Source: Sipunculus nudus
Taxonomy: Eukaryota > Annelida > Sipuncula > Golfingiida > Sipunculidae
Direction of reading: 5' to 3'
Length of the DNA: 64,000 bases
Assembly: GCA_026874595.1 (NCBI GenBank)
Contig: CM049306.1
Location: 100,493,642 to 100,557,641 of the forward strand
The position numbers were made by a program, and so were the translations under genes. Below the pieces are notes generated by a model. It worked only from the letters and a program-made list of their open reading frames with translations. It had not been told where the DNA came from and made no database searches. Numbering within the stretch: position 1 is the stretch's first letter; every line of letters starts with the position of its first letter. This document shows, piece by piece, positions 1 through 34,800 of the stretch.

Positions 1-31
1 CTGTGTATTACAGTGTTACTTATAAAGGGTG

Positions 32-24939
<24,908 letters not shown>

Positions 24940-24943
<4 letters not shown>

Positions 24944-25001
24944 TTTGGCATGAATGGCACTTTGCTTATGTTGAGTCGTCTGCTCGAACTGTCAGCGCCA
25001 T
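24940..25001 (-). promoter_or_regulatory. Upstream ORFs before the CCDC149 start
   Basis: Reading the minus strand, an 11-codon ORF (MALTVRADDST, 25001-24966) ends upstream of the main ATG. A second ORF of three codons, Met-Pro-Lys, at 24951-24940 has a stop codon that overlaps the main ATG in an ATGA arrangement. If both lie in the 5' UTR they would tune initiation. The transcription start is not visible, so their inclusion in the mRNA is inferred. Confidence 0.4.
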
Positions 25002-25292
25002 GTAAACACGCTCCCCTCCTTCTTTCTTCAGAGTGGGTTACCATAAAATACATTAGTTTCGCTTATATTATTTCACGAATCCGTCTTTGGTTCAATATTT
25101 ATTATCTATTAAAAGTAATAAATTTAAGCATGATTTGTTTGCAATTGCACATTATGTATTTATAAGGAAAAGTATGAAATCACGAGTTCATTATGCGGGT
25201 ATAGCCACGACGTTTGTGCAGTTTCGTATACTATACGTGGCAACTGCGCGTGTCCCCCTGGAGCTTCCGGTTTGTCCGATACACATGCCAAG
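24944..25292. promoter_or_regulatory. Putative bidirectional promoter, CCDC149 / TMED
   Basis: 349 bp separate the initiator codons of two divergently transcribed genes. No other room exists for their promoters unless 5' non-coding exons exist elsewhere. The segment near 25190-25290 is richer in CpG than the flanking introns. I see no clear TATA box at a convincing distance from either start. Confidence 0.55.
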
Positions 25293-25308
25293 ATGGACAG
25301 GTTGCTGA
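25285..25308 (+). promoter_or_regulatory. Overlapping upstream ORF at the TMED start
   Basis: An ATG at 25285 opens a seven-codon ORF (MPRWTGC) that runs out of frame across the main TMED ATG at 25293. The main ATG has the better context (A at -3, G at +4). Confidence 0.4.
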
Positions 25309-25422
25309 TAGGGTTGTGCCTTTTAGGGGTTATTTCCACTACGACAGGTCTTTATTTTCATATAGGAGAAACAGAAAAGAAATGTTTCATAGAAGAAATA
25401 CCAGACGAAACAATGGTAGTAG
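25293..25422 (+). CDS. TMED9: TMED exon 1 (signal peptide, first GOLD strand)
   Basis: 43 codons plus one base. The hydrophobic leader [19 protein letters not shown] is followed by the diagnostic mature N-terminus [18 protein letters not shown]. The Cys is the first of the conserved disulfide pair. The donor GTACGT leaves phase 1. Confidence 0.95.
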
Positions 25423-28400
25423 GTACGTGTCTTTCAGAGATCGCAGCAACCGTATGTCCAAACAAACCTTGCGCTTCGCCCCAACTTGCCGGTCGCGTCA
25501 CTGACAGGTGTACTGTTAGTGTTACTTCTGTAGCAAGACTTACAGTTACAAATCTTTTGATGCATTTAGATCTAAACATCATAATCCCACGTCAGATTAG
25601 ACACACTAAAATTACCTAGGCAGCATTTTTATTTGTATAAATATTCTCAGACCACTGATGGAAGACACACGATTAAATTGTTCGTTTTTTATTCATATAC
25701 CAGGATTTGTACACGGTACATTCCATTTTGACAGCTGTACTGTTGTCCATACAGTGTCACTGTTACTTGTAAATAGGCTAACATGTATAGTTATCAGTGT
25801 ATTGTATTAACTTTTCTATTTTTGTTTACAAATAATGCGGAGTGCAAATGTAAACTAGATCATCACTGGGTCTGTCTAAAACGCGGAGAATTCGCGGAGA
25901 GATGGAGAATTTGCGGAGAGTTTTTATATGCAATGATACTTTTAAATACACTTTAAAATCACTTAAAATCTCCAACTATATTACACTTAACATTTTTGTG
26001 CACTGTTAAATTACCGAAATAATTGAAAAATCTGTATATAACTGAGCATTTTATGCTTAAAAATGTGGACTCACCCCCAGGTGAATGTGTTACGTACATT
26101 TTACTTTTTACACAAACAATGAGTGTACTTTTAAGCTAATGAATCAACCTGGCATAAGGATTATATAAAATAAAAGAAAAATAGTAAAAATATATTGTGA
26201 TTTCAGTTAAGAATTATATTTTTTTTATAGTCTGTACAAAATACATCAAACTTCTTTCTGACCATAACGATACAAAGTACAATAATAATTATAATAATAA
26301 TAATAAATAAAAAATGTAGCACAATGTACACATACATACAGCAATAGTAAAGAAATTATTTGTACAATCTTCACAAAACCATTTCATTGATTGTTTTATT
26401 TATTTTAAAGACAAATGCACATTTTAAATGAAACTACTTATACTCTTTTTTTTATCAAACCCAACCTTGTCTTCGAACACTCTCCTAAGCCACATAAACA
26501 TTCAGTCCCAATGGTTACAGTTGCATTATATTTAGGCTTTGGTATTCTAGGAGAAAGTTTTGTTTTATCATATGATAGTAAATGGTGTAAAAAAAATTCA
26601 TCCCTGAACTGAAACAAGAGACCAAGTGCTTTTGCATCAAACTCTGTTTAAAATGTTCAATTTGTTTAATTTCTGGAATGAAACAAAAATCAACTGCATT
26701 TGCAATGACAAAAAGGCCTACAATCTCCTGATGCTACTCGTTGTCACTGGCGTGGCACAAATAAAATCTTGCTTTGCCAAAACAACAGAGAGAGCTCAAT
26801 GTTACGTGAATGTACAGATTTTAAATTATTTTGGTCATTTAACAGTGAACGAATATGTTAAGAGTAATATAGTTGCAGATAATAAGTGATTTTAATGTGT
26901 ATTTAAGAGTATGATTGCAAATAAAAACTCTCCGCGGATTCTCCGTGTTTTAGACAGACCCATCATCACTCATCTTTTTCACAAATTAATAATGATACTG
27001 ATTTTATAAATCATGCTGTTTTTTAATTGATATAAAAAGTCTGAAATTAAAACTGTATCAAATTTTATTTTCAGTAAGTTTTTGAAGGTTACAGTAGTTG
27101 TTTGGTCTTTTGTGTTCTTATGTGTGTTGTGACCAAAATATATTATTGAATAGAGCCTCAGATTAAGGAATTTAATATAGTTCCATATATATGTAGTAAT
27201 TGTAGTCTAAAACTTGTATATTTCATATGTTCATATTGCACATTTACATATTGTAATGCATTGCTCTTGCATCTGTTAATGACCAGCTTATAATGTATTT
27301 CTACCTACAGTAAAACCTTGCCTAACGACCACCAAGGTTTGACGACCACCTGAAAAAAACTCCCCCTCCCACCCCCCTTTTTACAGGTCCCATTTTTTTT
27401 GCTCTTTATATAAGACCCTGCTTTGACGACCTTCTGGCCAATGTGACCACTTTATCGAGGTCCTGAGGGTGGTCATAATTCAGAGGGTTTACTGTACTTA
27501 GCTTCATGTATTGTCTCAAAATGGTTCAGGTACAGCGATTGTGATGTTGCATATTATTTTCCTTTTCTCACCAAATCACTGTTTTCTTTTCATGGTAGCA
27601 CTGATCTGTGTGCTTTACACTTTTTAGAAAGTAAGGGTTTGTTTCGAGCTGTGGAACTTGAATTTTGACATGTTTGAATATTCCACCATGAAAAAGGTCA
27701 TATTTTTGATGTAGTAAATTAAAATGACTGCTGCATGCCATGTAGCTGGGTGTTGGTTATATTCCAGGAAGGTATAAAATTGAAACAAGGGATGCGCCAA
27801 GAGATACATACGTAATAAGTAGCTTTGGCTTACATGTGGAAGTGAGGGACTCTGAGAAAAAAATGATCTTGTCACGGGTAAGACTAAGATAGCATGATGT
27901 ACAGATCCCTGCTCTGTTGCATGAAGAACCCTCTGGGTAACAGTGTTTCCTCATTTAACAACATCCACAGTGTCATATTAATTTTGTAGCCAGTCTCATT
28001 GAGTCATCATGCATGCACAGATGCTAAGAAATTAAAATGCATTGCAGACACCTTATCTAAGTTTGTGAGACTACTGATTGACTCAACATTCATTTTGACT
28101 GCTTTTGAACAGCTGAATTGAAGCACTTATAGTAGTCACATAATTACAGTAAAGGGGCATTGCTAGTATAGTGATCCATTGAGTTAACATGATAGGTTTA
28201 TTAAAGCAGGGCCCATTCACCTTACATAACCTTTAGAGAAAAAATTAATTTTGATTAGAATGGCTGTGGAAAATATCAGTTGACTTAAGTTTTTTGCGAC
28301 TTAATGCCTGTGCCTAAAATCACCTGTAACTAAAAAAAGGAATGGGGTAAGATAAAATTATAGAGGCTTAAATTATGGGTAAAATTTTTGAGAGGGAGTG

Positions 28401-31400
28401 GATCCAGGGCATCAGATACTTGTACCAACCAAAGGTAGAGATTGAAACCTCTCTGTGAAAGATCAGGAAGAATATACCTTATTCATTTGAGAAATAACAA
28501 AATGTGATCTTCAAAATATAAAAAACTGAAACACTTGGTGACATTTGTTTTCAGCACTTGTAGTATGTATGAAGCGGGAAAGGTCTGTTTAGTGACAGGA
28601 CTCAGGACTGGAGTTTGGAATCCTGTTAAATACTGTATTCATTTGAATCAAATGTATATACAAATTTGTCATTTTTTTTTATTAAAACAGAAAATCTGAA
28701 TTGATAGTAAATTAATATTAGTCTGCTTCTCTGGGATGTTCTCAGGTTCTAGGTGTCCCTGACATGTTTTCCTGCATGGACTGGCTACAGACTGATAATA
28801 AGATATATGTAAATATATATATATATCTAAAATATCATAGATAAATTTAACTTTCCTTTCATTGTGATTAATAATTTATTGTGGATACTATTTGTAAGAG
28901 GAAAACACTGTTACACCAGTTTGAACTATCAAGCAATGCATTTCTTGCACAATAAGAATGCCAGCACTTCTCCCTAGCCCAAGAATACCTTTGAACCAAA
29001 CAAAGATCATAATTCAAATGCATTTCTGTCATATCACAGTGTTTCCTGTTTAATATCAGATATTCTAGGCCATGGTCCAACCAAACCAGCTCTGGTTGTA
29101 TCATATGACATGACAGTTGTAAAATCAGTTCTTTGTAAAAAGTTTCATTTACATTTTCTTTTCACAATTTTCACTTACCTCTGTGTGTATAAATCAAGGA
29201 AATTAAGGGTTTGTCAAGGTCTATATGGTGTTGTGTTCATCAAAAAGTGCCATATATAATTGATAAGCTACTGGTTCAATTTCAGCCAAGTACTCTGTGC
29301 AGATGTGGGATAAAACAAACCAGGAGTTCTTTCCCCCCACATATGCCTTGGGCATGCATGTTGAAGTGACAGACCCTGATAGCAAAGAGATTATATCCCG
29401 GGTAAGAAATGGCTGAATGGTCAGCCATATCATCATGGTCTACCTCCAGTACTAAAAGACTCATCTTAGTTCTCTTCTCAGTTTCTTACTGGTTGTTTCA
29501 TCTCTTTCTGAACATAGCACCAAATGTTCTTTGTCTTATCCATAACAAGGATGGTCTCATTATCTTTGAAGGAAAGGGAAAAAAAAGTTGGGAGTAACAG
29601 GCATGGGGGATATATGGAAGTTGTGTTTTGCATGATAAATGATAGGCTGATCTTAATATGATCAAACCCAACTGGCGGTTTTTGGATAAAGTTTTTCCAG
29701 TCCTACCCACCCAGTCAAAAATCATATGGCTGCTGTTATCAGCAAATATAAAATGTTACTCTGCACAGTCAAACAGAGAACAAATCTTAAACCTGTTTGT
29801 ATTGTTATTTGTCAAAATACATTGGAGTCACTCGCAGCCAATTTCCAGTGAATCACTTTCAAAACAGTTACAGGTCAACACTAAGAGTTTGTGGTATTCT
29901 TTTTTCTAGGACTGAAGAGTAGCTGTCCTTGATGGCTTTAGGGTGGATATTTGTCTTGTATGTCATTTTGTTAGAAGTATGTGTGTGGATATCAAGTAAT
30001 CTGTTCTTTTGTCACAAGTGGGTGATAGGTTAATATTTGGTTTCCTCTGAAATTCCTTCTTCTTGTCATGATTTAAAAACAGTCCATTCTGTTCGTTTCT
30101 GTAGCCAGGGACATGTTTTCATCCTGTATTTTTGCTGCATTACATATATAAAATTGTAACCAAAGTAAAGTGGGTCATAATTTGTGGTAATCCTGTCCAC
30201 AGAGTCAGTTCTCAGAGTCAAATATGATTTTTGCATTCTGTCATCAGTGGTTTGTTGTTAAAGTGTTGGCTACTGACTACCATCTGGTAGTGTGTATACT
30301 AATTCAGGCACTGTTTGATGAAGATGGTGGTATGAGAATGGATGTATTATTCTGAAACCCGAAGATGCATGACAGTTCAGTTGTTACAGAAGTTCCTTTG
30401 GAGTTTAAATATCTCTGGGCAGCTTAAGTAGGGGTTTAATTAAAACCATGAAACTATAGGCTACTTTATCATTATCACCCCTTCTCCTGTATCAGCAGCT
30501 GTTTCCATCTCCTGGGTTTGTTTACAGTTAATGGGCTAATTTATCAGACATGTAGTACATAAGAGGAACATAAAGGCATGGGCTCAAAAAATTTCCAATT
30601 CCTGCAAGTCAATGTAGGCTAAAAATTCTTAGCTGACCATGAAGGATGAACAGGGCTTGTTTATTTCCGCATTATTATAACATATCCTTTGTCTTCCTCC
30701 ACTCATTTAACTGCTTTGCATGTTTTGCTTGTAGTTTCACATGTGACCTCATTCTGTTCCTTTGCTTCAAACCTCTAGTTAAAGACTAGCTTACAGTTTT
30801 CCTGATAGTGCTGATACCTCCCTGCTTTGCTTTATCCCTGCAGCTTTTAGCCTTGTTATGATACAGCTGACCTTGCACAATCAGGAGCGATGTCACCCCA
30901 GCGCGACAATTGAGCAAAATGGGTGTACATACCACAGCCATGTTGATTATTGATCCGTATGTTTCAGGCAACTACAAAGTTCAGATGTTCGACCCTAACC
31001 TAAATGATTACTTGCCCAGCACAGCTGGTCTGGGCATGCATGTCGAAGTAAAAGATTCAGATGAGAAAATGGTTCTGTCCAGGGTAAGGCAGCCAACATC
31101 ATTATTGTTTGGGCATGGAATACTCTTTTTGTTTGGTGTTGTGCTTTGTTTCACATTCTTTGATGGACCTGTTTGCATTTCTGTGTTTGACCCATAACAT
31201 TTCATTTTGCAATGATACTAACTTTGTTTAAAGTTGTGTCATTTAAATTTCTGATGAATTTCTTGGAATAACCTTTTTCTTATTTCACTGACCCAGTGTA
31301 ACTCATTGTCAGTCTTTGTATTTTTGTAATTCTTTCAGTGTCACAGTATGTACACAGACTGATTGTACAAAATTACCTGCTTCACTCTGAACAAAAAAAA

Positions 31401-31808
31401 AAAATAACCAATTATGCTTGACTGATTTTAATCATCCTATTTTCCTACAGAGTGTTTCCTGTCAAGTGAAATGTTCTCATAATGCAATTTTTCTTGCTGT
31501 AGATTTTAGTTTTTCTGTGGTAATTGTGATTCTATAAATATTATTTATAATAATTCAAAAGAAAATAAGTTTATCATTTAAGACTATTTCTTAACCTCTT
31601 TGTTGCTGGTATAAAATAAATGTTTGTGTGACTTTCATTTTATTATGTTTTTAATTTTATACCCTTTGGTACAAATTAAATGAAACAAACCTTATAGTTT
31701 CAATCTTTGATTTTATGGTGGTATGTTATTAAGTTTTTATTTATAGCACAGTATAATGAGTATTTTGCCTGCTTGCTGTATAGTCCAAGTCTTTTCTTAG
31801 TGATAAAT

Positions 31809-31850
<42 letters not shown>

Positions 31851-34800
31851 GATCAAATTAACAAAATTATGATTTTTTTTATTAAAATTCATAATTTTAT
31901 TGTTACTTAAAAAAATAGTACTTATCTTGATGTCTTAAATGATATAAGTTAATGATACATGTGCATCTCTTAATGCATATATTTTGTGCATTTGCATAAT
32001 ATGATTGCATTGATATTGGCCTTACCAGTAAAGTATCTCACATAGGAAACAAAATTAACATAATCCAGTTGTAGAGGAGAAACAGAGGATAATCTTTTGC
32101 ATTTTTATTTTTAAACAGCTAATGTGTCAGTTGTATGTATTTTGTCAATTGATATCACTATGCATCATTTGTTTGCAATTTTGATCACTGAAAAGTAACG
32201 GTATAGCAGTGTTTCATTCACATCCTGTAATTAATCAAAATTGTAATTGATCATATTAATCATATGTATTTTAGACATACGCAGCGGAGGGCCGCTTCAC
32301 ATTCACGTCACACACTGCTGGAGAGCACACAATCTGTTTACATTCCAACTCCACTGCCTGGTTTGGTGGGGGCAAACTGGTAAGTTACCAGACTCGTGTT
32401 CTTTAGTAAACTGCTGTACCTCCTTTGTATTCAAGGGTTTAACCTGTAACTTCATGAGTAACAGCTGTGATCTGTAGCCATGTACCAAACTTTTATCCAA
32501 CCTTAAACTTTTACCCAGTCATCGCATTTCACACAGAAATGGGTGCCTTATAATTTTATATTTAATCACTGGGTTTGCTTTGTTTCTATTTGGTAAAGAG
32601 ATGCCTCTATATATTAAGTCAATATTGTATAATTTTAAGCTCAGCAGACTGAAACTGTAGCAGTGTGCCAGTGGCGCTTTTGTCTGGCCATCTGCTAGCA
32701 TGGCACAAATCATTTTCTAACTGAACATCCAGAGAGGTCAATAAAAAAATCTCCTTGGAAACAAGAAATAAGGTCACTGGACTTGTATTCTCAAAGCTAT
32801 TGAGCTTGTTTGTGCAATGTGCACCACAGAATAATTAATAATTTGATACAAAATCTCCTATATCTCAATAATAAATGCATGGATTGCCATATAACTTGAA
32901 TATTGATCATGACTGCTTTAATCAGTTAAAAAATTTTACAGGTGATGCCATCTTTATTTTTTTCTATTTTTCATGCATCTTTTCCCCTTATTTTTTAAGA
33001 CTGCCAAATAACAGTGTCCTGAGAGCTGGTGTGTTTGTTATGCCTACCCTCTCTCCCCCCCTCCCCCGCTTGTGTGAGACCATATTTCATCATGTTTTAC
33101 CTGTGCTTTCAGAGGGTACACCTGGACATCCAGGTGGGAGAACATGCTAACGACTATGCTCAGATAGCAGCTAAAGATAAGCTGACCGAGCTGCAGCTCA
33201 GGGTACGACAGCTGCTGGATCAAGTGGAACAGATCACGAAGGAGCAGAACTACCAGCGGGTAAGTCACTACACCAGGAAGTAAAGAATGGATCGGTTATC
33301 AGCAACACTCATGATAGGCGTGCCATGGTACAGAAGTTTTGTCCTAATCCACTTTAATACTTACCTAGAACTTGAAATGTTTAGGCTCATACCTCTGCTG
33401 GGAGGGTTAGGGAGTATTATGTTTTCCCCATGGTTCATTGCTTAGTTTGTCTGTTAGCAGCTTTACACAAAAATATAATGAGCAAATATTGATGTACGCT
33501 CCCGATGCAGCAGAAATCTTGCGTTTCTAAAGAAGCTACTGATTTTTCCGCTGCCTGCTTTGACCGTTTATGATGCATTTAAACACCAGGTGGTGCACAT
33601 GAGCCTGTCTGCTTAAAATACTGCTGATGTAACTATCAGCCAACCAAATGCAAGTCCACAAACACTCGACAGGCATCAGGCTCCACCCAGAAACCCAATG
33701 TGGGGCAATTCTCTCTGAGCCTGTAGCCTGTTGAAACGGTCGCCGGGAGATGAGCTGTTACTCAAAACAAAAGGAACAACATTGGCTTCGTGTATTCCTC
33801 ACTTGGCTGGTAAACCGTTTTGCTTCCATCACAGGGTCTCATCTGATTGGACCAAAATACAGTGCTCCCCTCTGGTGTAGAGATTAAGGATACAAGGTCA
33901 TAACAAACAGCGCTTTTGATATAGGTAGTTGGCCTATGGGTAAAGTGCTGTGTAAAGAGCGTATTATTGATGAAATGCTCAGGAGGGTGAGGGTAGCATG
34001 TTGTCCTGTACCATGACTGAGATGGACTTCTACATGGATGTTACACAAGGCAAATAATCTGCAGTGCGACCCTCACCAGGGTTGCATATAATGAATGGAT
34101 GAATAATTGATACATGAACCTCAGATGAAATATAACATTATGGCTGATAACTAACTTTTTTATATGACACGGTATTCATAATTTCCTATATGAAACTTGT
34201 CAAAACATAAGGACTGGTCCCTGTGTCAAACAAAGTAGCAGGTATTATAGGAAATAGAAGACAAGGGAAAAACAAAGGCAGAGAACTAGTTAAAAATACT
34301 GTGGTTGGCTTCTTATTCGCGAGGCTAAAATTTTGCGATTTCTTCATTGTATCCGCCAAAACGAAGTTTTGCGGATACTATGTTTTTGACCTGGTTCCGC
34401 CGCCGCCGCCGCCGCGTTCGTTTCCGGAGAACTCCTCTGAGACTACTGGACAGATTTTTCCTAAACTTACACAAATTATCAGGTCACATGTGAACTGGTG
34501 CCTAACCAAGTGACCTTGACCTCTGACCTTTCGTCTCTGTCCAGCCTCCGTTTGTGCGTCTGTTTCCACACATAAACCCATATATCTAGGAACCGTTTGA
34601 CCGATCCGGAAAAAAATTTTGCACAAATGTAGCCCTGGGATAGCTTTATAACATACACAACAAAAGGTGGCGCCACCTGCAACCATGTTTGCACAGTGTC
34701 CATCTGTTCATCTGCCTGGGGTTAAAATCACTCATATCTCTGCAGTGGTTTGACTAATTCACCTAAAATTTGGCATGCGTATACATCCTAGATAGCTTTC

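Larger units (their letters stand above)
27878..32274. other. Introns around TMED exons 2A-2C
   Basis: Apart from the two exons 2B and 2C, no further exon copy was found. I looked for the HVEV core followed by L/I-S-R and a GTAAG donor. No transposon ends recognised, only AT tracts. Repeat density is visibly lower than in the CCDC149 introns. Confidence 0.45.

Noticed and set aside
26415-26889. Two ORFs inside the 1.09-kb transposon as a transposase
   Set aside because: Too short, no catalytic motif visible, AT-rich composition.
27624-27954. Minus-strand ORFs at 27624-27954
   Set aside because: They are the antisense of TMED exon 2A and its flanks.
29221-29464. Minus-strand ORFs at 29221-29464
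   Set aside because: Antisense of TMED exon 2B.
34378-34703. ORFs across the start of the 280-bp array
   Set aside because: Fall inside the inner transposon's repeat units and are not conserved between units.
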